From contig NZ_VWOX01000005.1 of NCBI RefSeq assembly GCF_008629675.1, positions 373,001 to 437,000 on the forward strand: DNA of 64,000 bases, written 5' to 3'. The notes under the pieces were generated by a model. It was not told where the DNA came from. It worked only from the letters and a program-made list of their open reading frames with translations, and made no database searches. The stretch is from Roseiconus nitratireducens (GTDB lineage: Bacteria > Planctomycetota > Planctomycetia > Pirellulales > Pirellulaceae). Position numbers and translations under genes: made by a program. This document shows positions 25,361-34,888 of this stretch, piece by piece (within the stretch, counting starts at the first letter, position 1; every line of letters starts with the position of its first letter).

Positions 25361-25375
25361 CGCGAAAATCGCTTC

Positions 25376-26101
25376 TCATTCGTCGGCGAACGCCATCAAA
25401 ATCCGCAGCACATACCAGAACAGCAGCACCACGGATGCGAACAGCGCGAGTGCCGCGGCCACGTGCTGGTCGGTCCGGTAGTGATGCAACACGTTGGAGG
25501 TGTCGTAAAGAATGTAGCCCGATGCCAAGGCCACCATGGCGACGCTGAACCACAAGCCTAACGAGAAGCCCATGATCGCCCCGACGACAATGGCGCCCAA
25601 TGCCGCGATGCCACCCAGCGCCAAGTAGCGTCCCCACCCGGCAAAGTCTGCGCCGGTGAAGAAAACGAAGGCGGTCAATCCGGCGAAAACGATCAACGTG
25701 ATCATCGCGGCCAGCAACGGCGTCCGCGGGTCGACATACACAATGGCGACAAACAGCAACGGACACAGAAGCAGCGCTTCGGCGACGACGTACAGCCCCA
25801 GTCCGGCATATTGCTTGCCCGGCGAGGCCCCCGTGGTCGCCCACGAACGCGCGATCCAGCTGACCACCATGAAGGCCCCCAAGGCGATCAACCAGGTCCA
25901 AGGCGTGACGCTCTGGACCAGCTGAACCATTTTGGCTTGCGGCACCACGGCAAAAATCACCGCCTCAATCGCGACCAACGCGACGATCGCCCCGAACAAA
26001 TGCGTGTAGGTGCGACGGATGAAGCTGGCCCGGGCTGATTCGTCCGCGAAGGCGGCGGGCATCCCGGCTTCCGCCGGCGAGTAGGGATTGACGTTGCTCA
26101 C
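25376..26101 (-). CDS. Bax inhibitor-1/YccA family membrane protein
   Basis: 241 residues, with seven predicted transmembrane helices filling nearly the whole length after a short soluble N-terminus. Family features include SFIRRTYTHLFGAIVALVAIEA at the start and a C-terminal ASGYILYDTSNVLHHYRTD, with Asp residues typical of the Ca2+-leak/pH-sensor centre. Bacterial members (YccA, YetJ) affect FtsH proteolysis or ion leak; the exact role here is unknown. It starts with GTG and lies upstream of the Lon-domain gene, perhaps linking membrane quality control. Confidence 0.9.
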   Translation of the reverse strand: MSNVNPYSPAEAGMPAAFADESARASFIRRTYTHLFGAIVALVAIEAVIFAVVPQAKMVQLVQSVTPWTWLIALGAFMVVSWIARSWATTGASPGKQYAGLGLYVVAEALLLCPLLFVAIVYVDPRTPLLAAMITLIVFAGLTAFVFFTGADFAGWGRYLALGGIAALGAIVVGAIMGFSLGLWFSVAMVALASGYILYDTSNVLHHYRTDQHVAAALALFASVVLLFWYVLRILMAFADE

Positions 26102-26166
26102 GGCACAAAAGCCTCAGGAGTGCTTGAAAGGAGGGCGGATCATCCGCTGACCGATTGATCGCTCCA

Positions 26167-26175
26167 ACTATACCA
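26167..26175 (-). promoter_or_regulatory. Possible extended -10 promoter for the Bax-inhibitor gene
   Basis: On the minus strand TGG-TATAGT fits an extended -10 element. No good -35 is seen. It would start transcription about 60 bases before the GTG at 26101. Confidence 0.3.
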
Positions 26176-26865
26176 TCTCGCCGGCCAACCGGAGACCGTT
26201 CCCTCGGCGATTGAAGTCAATTCGCAACCGCCAGGCCGCGTCCTTCCCGCCCGCGTTTCAGACGTCGCAGTGGCGGAGACGTTCACCGCGCGGTGACTTC
26301 CGGTGCGGCACTCCAGCTGCCAATCCACCCCCAGTTCCGCAGCACGGCTGGCGTCGTCCTTGTCCGCTTTTGGGAGTTCCAGCGCGACAGTTTCGGAGCA
26401 TCCGGAACGAACGGACCGAACGGCACCAAACGAACGAAGCGCCCAACAATCAATCTCGCCGCGACCGACGTGGATTCACATCGAAGCGTTCGAGATCGCC
26501 CGAGATCGTTGTCGCCGGGCAATTCATATGGCGATGAAACAAGCCGGACGCTGAATCTCGCCAGGTCGAAGTCGGTGTGCATCGCCGCCCAAGGGCAGCC
26601 GTCTCGCGTCGTCGCCAGGGTGGACGGCCACGCGGTTGTCGAACCGTCGTCGCCATGGCGAACGCCAGCTTTGACGTCGCAGGACCCTGCGTGCCGCTGG
26701 CGGACCGCTGCGGGTTCCGTCGAACGTCCGGTCCGAAACAGAACCGACCGCCCGAGCGCCGATCGGCCCCGGCGGTGGCACCGAGCTTCCGGTGTCACCC
26801 ACGTGGACGAAGTCCGCGCGTCCACCCGTGGAATCCTCCGCAATCCTCCCGCCCCCCAACCATTG
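26176..26865. other. Long intergenic region before the EPS locus
   Basis: About 690 bp without a convincing gene. The frame of the epimerase stays open for 191 codons upstream of its ATG, and a 186-codon frame exists on the other strand. Both translate to Arg/Ser/Pro-rich sequence with no fold-like pattern. It probably holds the promoter and leader of the polysaccharide operon, but no promoter element could be singled out. Confidence 0.45.
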
Positions 26866-27858
26866 ATGACTCAAACTTCCGATTCGAAACGCACTTACTT
26901 CGTCACCGGGTGCGCCGGTTTCATCGCGTCGCGGGTCGCGGCACTGTTGCTGGAAAGTGGACACCGTGTCGTCGGCGTCGACAACTTGAACGACTACTAC
27001 GACGTTTCGCTGAAGCAACACCGGGTGGACTCGCTCACGTCCGAGCGATTCGAGTTCCATCCGGTCGACATCGAAAGTGCCGCGGCGTTGGCCCCCCTGT
27101 TCGACGCCAACCAGTTTGATGCCGTCTTCAACTTGGCGGCACGTGCCGGGGTCCGGTACAGCATGGAAAACCCGCACATCTACCTGACGACCAATTCGAT
27201 CGGCAGCTTGAATTTGCTGGACCAGATGCGGCGGACCGGAGTGAAACAGTACGTGTTGGCGTCCACGTCATCGTTGTACGCCGGACAGCCCACGCCGTTC
27301 GTGGAAACCCTACCGGTCAACACACCGATTTCACCGTACGCGGCCAGCAAGAAAGCGGCCGAAGTGATGGCGTACAGCTATCACCACTTGTATGGGATCG
27401 ACGTCTCCATCGTCCGCTACTTCACGGTCTATGGTCCGGCGGGGCGTCCGGACATGTCGATCTTTCGCTTCATCCGCTGGATCGATGACGGGGTTCCGAT
27501 CCAATTGTTTGGCGATGGTGAGCAATCGCGAGATTTCACCTACGTCGACGACATCGCCCGCGGAACCATCGCCGCCGCGAAGCCACTCGGGTACGAGATC
27601 ATCAACTTGGGTGGTGGCGGCACTCCCGTGTCCTTGAATCAGCTGATCGGCATGTTGGAAGAGCGGTTGGGCAAAAAGGCGGTGATCGAGCACCACCCGT
27701 TCCACAAGGCGGACATGCACACGACCAGCGCCGACATCAGCAAAGCGGGCAAGCTGCTGGGATGGAAACCGCAAGTGTCGCTGGAACAGGGGTTGGATGA
27801 GTCGGTCCGCTGGTATCGCGCCAACGAGCCCTGGTCGCAAAAAATCGTGCTGCCCTAG
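26866..27858 (+). CDS. UDP-glucuronate 4-epimerase-like NAD-dependent epimerase
   Basis: 330 residues, short-chain dehydrogenase/epimerase fold. The NAD motif is GCAGFIAS (residues 15-22). VGVDNLNDYYDVSLKQHRV is highly characteristic of UDP-glucuronate 4-epimerases, and the catalytic Tyr-Lys is in SPYAASKKAAE. It would make UDP-galacturonate for the polysaccharide. The ATG at 26866 fits the family start. It is the first gene of the plus-strand EPS block, 35 bp before a glycosyltransferase. Confidence 0.88.
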   Translation: MTQTSDSKRTYFVTGCAGFIASRVAALLLESGHRVVGVDNLNDYYDVSLKQHRVDSLTSERFEFHPVDIESAAALAPLFDANQFDAVFNLAARAGVRYSMENPHIYLTTNSIGSLNLLDQMRRTGVKQYVLASTSSLYAGQPTPFVETLPVNTPISPYAASKKAAEVMAYSYHHLYGIDVSIVRYFTVYGPAGRPDMSIFRFIRWIDDGVPIQLFGDGEQSRDFTYVDDIARGTIAAAKPLGYEIINLGGGGTPVSLNQLIGMLEERLGKKAVIEHHPFHKADMHTTSADISKAGKLLGWKPQVSLEQGLDESVRWYRANEPWSQKIVLP

Positions 27859-27893
27859 CCAACCACCCCGCCACCACCCCCGCTCCCACCTCA

Positions 27894-29246
27894 ATGAAGT
27901 TGTCGCAACCACGCCGCCAGATTCTGTTCCTGAATCGATCCTACTGGCCGGACATCGAAGCCACCGGCCAGTTGTTGACCGATCTGTGCCGCGGCCTGAC
28001 CGGCCGATTTGACGTTCACGTCGTCTGCGGTCAACCCAACAGCCCCGAACGGAATTGCCACTACCGCAAGCAAGGAACCTCGGTTCACGATGGAGTCACC
28101 ATTCATCGGCTGCGGCATCAACAATTTCGAAAAAAGAATCCGTTCGGACGCATCCTGAACCTGGTGTCGTTCTATCACGCCGCACAGCGTTACCTGGCCA
28201 GAACCAGGCTGTCTCCGGCGTTGGTGATCAGCGAAACCGATCCCTTCCTGCTGCCGCTTGCCGGCGCGAAGTATTCCCGCCAAATCGGCGCGAAACATTG
28301 TGTGTACCTGCAAGACATTTACCCGGATGTCGCCGAAGCCGTAGGAAAACTGAAACTTCCGCTGATCGCCTCGCGCCTGCGTCCGAAGTTGCAGCAAGCC
28401 TACCGCGACGCGGATCGGATTATTGTGCTGGGACGCTGCATGCGACAGCGATTGGTGCGGGCCCCGTGGGAGTTGCCGGAAGACAAAATCGAAACCATTC
28501 CCAATTGGGCCGACTGCGAAACCGTCCGGCCGGTGGATCCGGCAAGCAATGCGTTTCGACGGCGGCTGGGGCTGGAGGATGCGTTCGTCGTCATGCACAG
28601 CGGCAACATGGGATTGACGCAGCGTCTGGACGTCCTGATCGATGCCGCCGCGGATCCCCAGTGGCCCCAACAAGCCAGGTTGCTGCTGGTCGGCAACGGT
28701 GCCTCACGCGACCGTTTGATCCGACAGGCGGAACGATTGCGGTTGTTGGGAAACCGGATTCAATTTCTGGATTACCAGCCCCGCAGTGCCCTGGCCGAAA
28801 GTCTTTCGGCGGCCGATGTTCATGTGGTTTCCATGCACCAACGGATCACCGGATGCCTGTGCCCCAGCAAGCTGTACGGAATCCTGGCCGCCGGACGTCC
28901 CGTCATCGCGGTTGCCGATCCGGAGACCGACCTGTGGCAGACGATTGACGAGGGAGACCTCGGTTGGTGCGTCCCACCGGGTTCACCAGGAGCGATCGCC
29001 CAGGCGGTCGCCCGCGCATCCAAGGAAACTCGTGCCGAGAGCCTGGCGACGTTCGCACCAGCGCTGCTTGATCGCCAACGGCGCGCCCGCGACCAGGCGC
29101 TGTGTTACTTTGATCGCCCGGTCGTGGTCCAAAAATTCGAACAGGTCCTGTGCAGCATCCTGTCGGATGAATCGTTGGACGTCCAAAAACCGGCTCCGAT
29201 TGTGACGCTGGATCCGATCAGCACCGAAGCCATCTTGACGCCGTAG
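27894..29246 (+). CDS. Glycosyltransferase, WcaI-like (GT4)
   Basis: 450 residues, GT-B fold, cytoplasmic membrane face. The N-terminal domain begins ILFLNRSYWPDIEATGQLLTDL and has the QDIYPDVAEAVG stretch seen in WcaI-type colanic acid transferases. The C-terminal domain has VMHSGNMGLTQRLDVLI and a CPSKLYGILAAGRPVIA donor site in place of the usual E-x7-E. It transfers a sugar, possibly fucose, to the lipid-linked repeat unit; specificity cannot be read from sequence. Confidence 0.87.
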   Translation: MKLSQPRRQILFLNRSYWPDIEATGQLLTDLCRGLTGRFDVHVVCGQPNSPERNCHYRKQGTSVHDGVTIHRLRHQQFRKKNPFGRILNLVSFYHAAQRYLARTRLSPALVISETDPFLLPLAGAKYSRQIGAKHCVYLQDIYPDVAEAVGKLKLPLIASRLRPKLQQAYRDADRIIVLGRCMRQRLVRAPWELPEDKIETIPNWADCETVRPVDPASNAFRRRLGLEDAFVVMHSGNMGLTQRLDVLIDAAADPQWPQQARLLLVGNGASRDRLIRQAERLRLLGNRIQFLDYQPRSALAESLSAADVHVVSMHQRITGCLCPSKLYGILAAGRPVIAVADPETDLWQTIDEGDLGWCVPPGSPGAIAQAVARASKETRAESLATFAPALLDRQRRARDQALCYFDRPVVVQKFEQVLCSILSDESLDVQKPAPIVTLDPISTEAILTP

Positions 29247-29284
29247 CGGTGTAGCAAGTTCACGGACACCGCAACAGAATTGAC

Positions 29285-30280
29285 ATGCCAACCGCATTGA
29301 TCACCGGAATCACCGGACAGGACGGATCGTACCTGACCGAATTGTTGCTCGAGAAAGGTTACACCGTTCACGGCATCGTTCGGCGCAGCAGTATCACGGC
29401 CAGACAGCGTCTGGATCAACTGTTTCATCGACCCGATGTGTATGACAAGCGACTGTTTCTGCACTACGCCGATCTGGGTGATTCGACCACGATCCGCAGG
29501 ATCTTGATCAAGTGCCAGCCCGACGAACTGTACCATCTGGCGGGTCAGAGCCACGTCGGTGCCAGCTTTGAGATCCCGGAAACAACCTGTGACTTCACAG
29601 CGATGGGCACGCTCCGCATGCTGGAGATCGTGCGGGACCTGGAAAAGCCGCCGAGGTTTCTGCACATCAGTAGCAGCGAGATCTTCGGCCGCGCAGAGGA
29701 ATGTCCGCAATGTGAAACGACGCCCATGCGTCCGGTGACGCCGTACGGAATTGCCAAAGCCTTCGCCACGCAGATGGTCGCGTTGTACCGTGATTCTTTC
29801 GGCTTATTCGCTTGCAATGCGATTTGCTACAACCACGAATCGCCGCGACGGGGTGAATCATTTGTCACCCGCAAGATCACCCGCGCCGCCGCGGCCATTT
29901 CGCTCGGTCGCCAGGACTCGCTCTCGCTCGGATCCCTCGACGGGCGACGCGATTGGGGTTACGCCCCTGAATACGTCCAGGCCATGTGGCGAATGTTGCA
30001 GCAACCGGCAGCCGATGATTTTGTGATCGCTACGGGAACCGACCACAGCGTCAAAGACTTCTTGCAGGCGGCATTCGAAACCGTGGGACTCCGCTGGGAG
30101 GACTACGTGACGCAGGATCCGCGGTTCTTGCGACCCAGCGAGGGAATTCGGCTGGTCGGGGATTCCTCCAAGGCCACCCGCGTATTGGGCTGGCAGGCGG
30201 CTGTCAAATTGCCGGAACTGGCACAAATCATGGTCCGCGACGACATCGCCGCCCTGAGTTCCGAATCCAACCAAGATTGA
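29285..30280 (+). CDS. gmd: GDP-mannose 4,6-dehydratase
   Basis: 331 residues. This enzyme makes GDP-4-keto-6-deoxymannose, the precursor of GDP-fucose, GDP-rhamnose or GDP-perosamine. NADP motif GITGQDGSYL is at the N-terminus, with the family-typical VHGIVRRSS, catalytic SSSEIFG, Y-x3-K (PYGIAK) and NHESPRRGESFVTRKITRA. No GDP-fucose synthase or perosamine aminotransferase is encoded nearby, so the final sugar must be finished by genes elsewhere. Confidence 0.95.
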   Translation: MPTALITGITGQDGSYLTELLLEKGYTVHGIVRRSSITARQRLDQLFHRPDVYDKRLFLHYADLGDSTTIRRILIKCQPDELYHLAGQSHVGASFEIPETTCDFTAMGTLRMLEIVRDLEKPPRFLHISSSEIFGRAEECPQCETTPMRPVTPYGIAKAFATQMVALYRDSFGLFACNAICYNHESPRRGESFVTRKITRAAAAISLGRQDSLSLGSLDGRRDWGYAPEYVQAMWRMLQQPAADDFVIATGTDHSVKDFLQAAFETVGLRWEDYVTQDPRFLRPSEGIRLVGDSSKATRVLGWQAAVKLPELAQIMVRDDIAALSSESNQD

Positions 30281-32814
30281 CTCCGTTCCAACGACGTCAT
30301 CGGTGCCCGTTGTTATTCCCCGCCCGTTCCGGATCGAACTTGAACCGCGCAATCGTTGGCCAGACGCTGCTGTGGTGCGCTGCCGTCACGATCGGTCTGA
30401 CCCCAGGCGTGCTGGCAACGGACTTCGGCGGCATCCTTCCCTGGTCCCAGTACGTCGGCTCGCTAGCCTTGGTGTTTGCCTGCCTGCTAACGCTGCTGGG
30501 AATCGGCGTGTCGGTCGGCACGACTCCGACGGCGACCCCCTCCCGGTTCGCCTACATCGTCGGCGGAGTTCTGGCGGTGGCAGCTGGCTACGGGTGGCTC
30601 CAAACCTGTGCGGTCCCGGCAAGTTGGGTGGGCCTGTTCAGTCCCGCCAGCTACTTGGCGTACGTGCAATGGGCCGGATCGCTGATCGGCATTACCGCGG
30701 ATTCATCGATTCCGATATCGATCTCTCCGGCGGACTCACTGGATTCGGTGGCCTGGTTGGCCATCGTTGCGGTTGCGTCCACGTTCGCGACCGTGCTGTA
30801 TCGCGATCGACACCGAGCGGCGGGACTGCTGTGGATGATCCTGGCCGGGGGAACCTCCATCGCGCTGATCGGCATCTTCCGAAAATGGATCCCGGATTTC
30901 ACGCTGTGGAGCTTTCAAGCAGGTGGCGAGGGGGCTCCCTTTGGAACGTTCCTGAACCGAAACAACGCGGCGTTGGGAATCAACCTCGGTCTGGCGGCTG
31001 CCATCGGACTGTCGGCCTGGCGATGGGAAATCTTCCGGTCGACCGTTGTCGGCCCGGGCAGACCGATGGGCGCTCCGTCCCGACTGGCGAAACGATGGTT
31101 CAGCGATCCGATGTCCGCGATCGCGACGGCCGCGGTGCTGACGGGGCTAGCCGGCGTGGCCATCTGCGGCTCGCGGGGTGGTTTGTTATCCGCCGTAGTC
31201 GCGGGCACCGTCGTCGGTCTGACTTTTGCAAAACGATCACGGCTCCGCGACGTAATCGCGCCGAACGTCGTCGCCCGTGCAAAGGCGGCAGCCGTCGCCG
31301 GATCCATCGTCTTGGCAGCGGTCATTCTGCTGCGGCCCGGTTCCGGCGATCCGTCCCAACCGCCGCCCACGGCCGGAACGATCGAATCGGCGTTTCAGGC
31401 GGGCACGCAGCGGTTGTCCGCCGACTATCGTCTGGCCCACTGGCCGGACGGATTGCGAACGGCCGCCAAGCATTTTCCCGCCGGAAGCGGATACTCCACC
31501 TACCGATTCGCCTACCTGCCTTGGCAGCAGACCAGCCCGTGGCGGTGGTGTGTTCACGCCGACAATCTGTGGCTGGAATGGTTGGTCGAAGGCGGCGTGG
31601 TGGCAGCGTTGCTGCTGGCATTCCTGCTGTGGCAATCGGTCCAAATGATCCGCCGACTCTCGCGTTCGCCGGATCCGTTCGATTACGGGCTGAGCCTGTC
31701 GGTGCTCTACGCGTTGACGGTGATCGGCGTCAGTCAATGCTTCGACTTTGGTTTGGCAATGCCGGCCAATTTTCTCGGTGCGGCGTTGCTTTTCACCGGC
31801 GGATTCACGCGGGCAGCGCAGGTCGTCGTTTCCACTTCAACTTCCCGGGGTGGAAAACTGAAACTCCGTCATGCGGACGAGCAAGCCTGGAAGAGCACCA
31901 CATTCTGGCGGCAGGGAATGGTGCCCTCGGCTATCGGCGTGTGTCTGCTTGCCGCTTCCCTGATCGCCCTCACTCGACTCCGGCTGAACAGCAGGATCGA
32001 TTTCGCGGTCAAGTCCACCGAGCTACGGTTCGACGCGATCAAGTCGGCTCCGGAGCAATTGAACGGCCAAATCGAAGAATTGCAGACGCTCGCCAAAGAA
32101 CAGTCACGCCCCGAACTTTTGGATCTCTTGGCCCGCTGCGAATTCCAGCGAGGCCGTTTGCAGGAATTGATCGCACATCAAAACGCCACGAACACTGCAT
32201 CGTTAGCGCGGCAGTATGCGGAAAGCTCTCGCAACCTGCGCCGCCTCGCGTGGCGACGATCCGTTCCGGAGCTTGCCGGCGAGGCTGAACGCTCACCGGT
32301 CGAGGTTGTCGCCAAAGGATTCGATGACGGCGCGCATCAGGCAACGTCTCCCTACGCACGATCGTTGGCGCGGTCCAAAGAATCGCTTTTTGCCAGACCG
32401 ATGGGCCTGTCACCCCGAATGAATTTGGTCTTCACAGAATTCGTTCACCAGACGCCATCGGTGACCGATGAAGCCTTGCAGCAGTCAGCACAACTCTTTC
32501 GCAACAACGCCGAACTGCAGTTCCGCTTGGGAACGCAGGCTGCCGATCACGGTGGATACGTTCTGGCGACAGAGATGTGGCGGCGCGCCGCGACGATCGA
32601 TGCCACCATGGTCCGACGCGTGCTGGCTCGCGCCGCTCGCTACGACGTATTTCCGATCCAGAAAGTGATCCCCGGTTCGGCGGCCCCCAAGGCTACCGTG
32701 GACCGTTATCTGGTCGACGGACATTCGAATCAGCGATCAGACCCGAATGCCCGAGCCGCCAAGTCGGATACCGAACATTCGGTCAATCCGACTCGTTGGA
32801 ATTCCTCCCACTGA
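30277..32814 (+). CDS. O-antigen ligase/polymerase-like membrane protein (Wzy_C family)
   Basis: About 845 residues. A dozen or so hydrophobic helices fill the first ~560 residues. They include the large extracytoplasmic loop and the hallmark VHADNLWLEWLVEGGVVAALLLA of the Wzy_C/WaaL family. The last ~270 residues are soluble and helical with TPR-like spacing. It likely polymerises or ligates repeat units at the outer face of the inner membrane. The start is uncertain: a TTG at 30277 overlaps the gmd stop, and further TTGs lie at 30310 and 30340, the last just before the first helix. Confidence 0.85.
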   Translation: MTPFQRRHRCPLLFPARSGSNLNRAIVGQTLLWCAAVTIGLTPGVLATDFGGILPWSQYVGSLALVFACLLTLLGIGVSVGTTPTATPSRFAYIVGGVLAVAAGYGWLQTCAVPASWVGLFSPASYLAYVQWAGSLIGITADSSIPISISPADSLDSVAWLAIVAVASTFATVLYRDRHRAAGLLWMILAGGTSIALIGIFRKWIPDFTLWSFQAGGEGAPFGTFLNRNNAALGINLGLAAAIGLSAWRWEIFRSTVVGPGRPMGAPSRLAKRWFSDPMSAIATAAVLTGLAGVAICGSRGGLLSAVVAGTVVGLTFAKRSRLRDVIAPNVVARAKAAAVAGSIVLAAVILLRPGSGDPSQPPPTAGTIESAFQAGTQRLSADYRLAHWPDGLRTAAKHFPAGSGYSTYRFAYLPWQQTSPWRWCVHADNLWLEWLVEGGVVAALLLAFLLWQSVQMIRRLSRSPDPFDYGLSLSVLYALTVIGVSQCFDFGLAMPANFLGAALLFTGGFTRAAQVVVSTSTSRGGKLKLRHADEQAWKSTTFWRQGMVPSAIGVCLLAASLIALTRLRLNSRIDFAVKSTELRFDAIKSAPEQLNGQIEELQTLAKEQSRPELLDLLARCEFQRGRLQELIAHQNATNTASLARQYAESSRNLRRLAWRRSVPELAGEAERSPVEVVAKGFDDGAHQATSPYARSLARSKESLFARPMGLSPRMNLVFTEFVHQTPSVTDEALQQSAQLFRNNAELQFRLGTQAADHGGYVLATEMWRRAATIDATMVRRVLARAARYDVFPIQKVIPGSAAPKATVDRYLVDGHSNQRSDPNARAAKSDTEHSVNPTRWNSSH

Positions 32815-32840
32815 ACTCCCTCGTTTCCCCCTCCGAATCC

Positions 32841-33920
32841 GTGAAGTTTCTCCTGATCGTTGGCGCCCGCCCCAATTTCATGAAGATCGCGCCGATCATG
32901 CGTGCGATCGCAAAGCAGGCACCGGACGCGCAACAAACGCTGGTCCACACGGGACAGCATTTCGATGAGCGAATGTCCGACGTTTTCTTCCGCGACTTGG
33001 GCCTCCCCAAACCGGATGAGCATTTGGGCGTCTCCGGCGGGTCACATGCCAGCCAGACGGCGCGAATCATGTTGGGGTTTGAACCGGTTTTGGATCGTCA
33101 TCGACCGGATTGGCTGGTGGTCGTCGGCGACGTCAATTCGACGCTGGCGTGTGCTCTGGTCGCTTCGAAATCGGGTGTCAAGATCGCGCACGTTGAAGCC
33201 GGGCTGCGTTCACGCGACAACACGATGCCCGAGGAAATCAACCGCAAGGTGACCGATGCGGTTTCCGACCTGCTGTTGACCCCATCGCCAGACGCCGATG
33301 CCAACCTGACCGCCGAGGGCGTCCCGTTGGAGAGAATCGCCCGGGTCGGCAACGTGATGATCGACTCCTTGATACGTGCCCTGCCAAAAATCGAAGCGAC
33401 CGAGTATTACCGTTCGCTTGGGCTGACGGACCAGAGCTACGTGCTGGCGACGCTCCATCGTCCGAGCAATGTTGACGATCCCGCGATGCTTTCGGAACTC
33501 GTCTCAGCTTTGAATGAGATCGCTTCGCGAACACCGGTGGTCTTTCCGGTGCATCCGCGAACGCGGGCCCGGTTGGAGTCCGAGCAAGTACCGATCAACG
33601 AAGGCATCCGCTTGATCGACCCGTTGGGATACTTCGATTTCATGTCCTTGATGCGTTCGGCAAAGATCGTGATCACCGATTCCGGTGGCGTGCAAGAAGA
33701 AACAACGTACCTGGGGGTCAGCTGTCTGACGGTTCGCCCCAACACCGAACGGCCGATCACGATCGAGGAAGGCACCAACCGATTGGTGCGTCCCGGCAAG
33801 GGCACGCTGCTGGCGGCCTACAGCGACGTGGAGGCTCACCCGCCATTGAAACAATGCCCGACCCTGTGGGACGGCAAAGCGGCCGAGCGAATTGCGGAAG
33901 TCTTGCTGGCCACCAAGTGA
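32841..33920 (+). CDS. wecB: UDP-N-acetylglucosamine 2-epimerase (non-hydrolysing)
   Basis: 359 residues. This enzyme converts UDP-GlcNAc to UDP-ManNAc for the polysaccharide. Family motifs are all present: VGARPNFMKIAPI, HTGQHFDERMS, VVGDVNSTLA, HVEAGLRS, PEEINRKVTD, HPRTRARL and ITDSGGVQEE. The GTG at 32841 gives the normal start directly before KFLLIVGARPN; the open frame upstream overlaps the previous gene and is not expected to be used. Confidence 0.94.
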   Translation: MKFLLIVGARPNFMKIAPIMRAIAKQAPDAQQTLVHTGQHFDERMSDVFFRDLGLPKPDEHLGVSGGSHASQTARIMLGFEPVLDRHRPDWLVVVGDVNSTLACALVASKSGVKIAHVEAGLRSRDNTMPEEINRKVTDAVSDLLLTPSPDADANLTAEGVPLERIARVGNVMIDSLIRALPKIEATEYYRSLGLTDQSYVLATLHRPSNVDDPAMLSELVSALNEIASRTPVVFPVHPRTRARLESEQVPINEGIRLIDPLGYFDFMSLMRSAKIVITDSGGVQEETTYLGVSCLTVRPNTERPITIEEGTNRLVRPGKGTLLAAYSDVEAHPPLKQCPTLWDGKAAERIAEVLLATK

Positions 33921-33923
33921 AAT

Positions 33924-33942
33924 GATCCGCCCCCTGCGGATC
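33924..33942 (+). other. Small hairpin after wecB
   Basis: GATCCGC-CCCCT-GCGGATC is a perfect 7-bp stem three bases after the wecB stop and lacks a T tract. It may attenuate or stabilise the transcript between wecB and the ABC exporter genes. Confidence 0.5.
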
Positions 33943-34002
33943 GGCAGAATGCTGCGCGCCATGTCCCTTTTCATACCTTGTTCCGGAAACGGCTGAACGA
34001 AA

Positions 34003-34827
34003 GTGCAACGACAACGAACCATCATCGAGCCACCGATGGGCACGATGCTGCCGGACCTTCGCGAGGTGTGGCGTTACCGGGACCTGTTGATGCTGCTGGC
34101 CTGGCGCGACATCTCCGCGAAATTCCGTCAGTCGATCATCGGGTACGGATGGGCCATCGCCCGCCCGCTGCTGACGGCGATCATTTACACCCTCGTGTTC
34201 CACTTCTTCGTGCGTATCGACACGGCACCGATCCCGTACACGATTTTTGCGTTCGCCGGCCTGATCCCCTGGATGTACTTTTCCAATTCGCTGTCGCTGG
34301 TCACCGGCAGCGTGGTCGGCGGTGGCGGGATGTTGACCAAAGTCTACTTCCCCCGCCTGGTGCTGCCGCTTTCCACCGTCGCGGTCGGATTGATTGAAGT
34401 CACGTTGCAATTGGGTGTGCTGGGATTGTTGATGGTTTGGTACCAGTACGTCCCCGGAATCGCCATTTTGTGTTTGCCGCTGTTTGTTGGCGTGACACTG
34501 CTGACAACGTTGGCGTTTGGGATCTGGCTGACGGCTCTGAACGTCAAGTATCGCGATGTCGCCATGGCGGTCCCGTTTCTGATCCAAACGTGGATGTACC
34601 TGTGTCCGATCATCTATCCCTCCTCGGTGGTGCCGGAGCGGTTCCGAGCCATTTATGCGCTTAATCCGATGGTCGGCGTGATCGAAGGCTTTCGCTGGTG
34701 TCTGATCGGATCCAACCCTCCCGATTGGACGATGATGACGATTTCCATGGTCGCGATGATCGTCATCTTGCTCGGGGGAATGTTCTATTTCCGCAAGGTC
34801 GAAACGACCTTCGCCGACATCATCTAG
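34003..34827 (+). CDS. wzm: Polysaccharide ABC exporter, permease (Wzm)
   Basis: 274 residues with six transmembrane helices of the ABC-2 type. The N-terminal amphipathic part (YRDLLMLLAWRDISAKFRQSIIGYGWAIARPLL) and the ALNVKYRDVAMAVPFLIQTWMYLCPIIYP region are typical of Wzm/KpsM/TagG permeases. With Wzt it moves lipid-linked polysaccharide across the inner membrane. A GTG at 34003 starts the frame; a methionine at residue 12 is an alternative. Confidence 0.93.
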   Translation: MQRQRTIIEPPMGTMLPDLREVWRYRDLLMLLAWRDISAKFRQSIIGYGWAIARPLLTAIIYTLVFHFFVRIDTAPIPYTIFAFAGLIPWMYFSNSLSLVTGSVVGGGGMLTKVYFPRLVLPLSTVAVGLIEVTLQLGVLGLLMVWYQYVPGIAILCLPLFVGVTLLTTLAFGIWLTALNVKYRDVAMAVPFLIQTWMYLCPIIYPSSVVPERFRAIYALNPMVGVIEGFRWCLIGSNPPDWTMMTISMVAMIVILLGGMFYFRKVETTFADII

Positions 34828-34888
34828 TAGCCGACCCCCGCAACCCGCGATCCGGTTCCGCCCAGGCATTGCCACGCATCTGACTGAT

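Noticed and set aside
26293..26865. N-terminal extension of the UDP-glucuronate epimerase, and an antisense 186-codon frame over the same DNA
   Set aside because: The epimerase family begins at the NAD-binding strand right after 26866; the upstream residues are compositionally unlike protein, and the antisense frame is no better.
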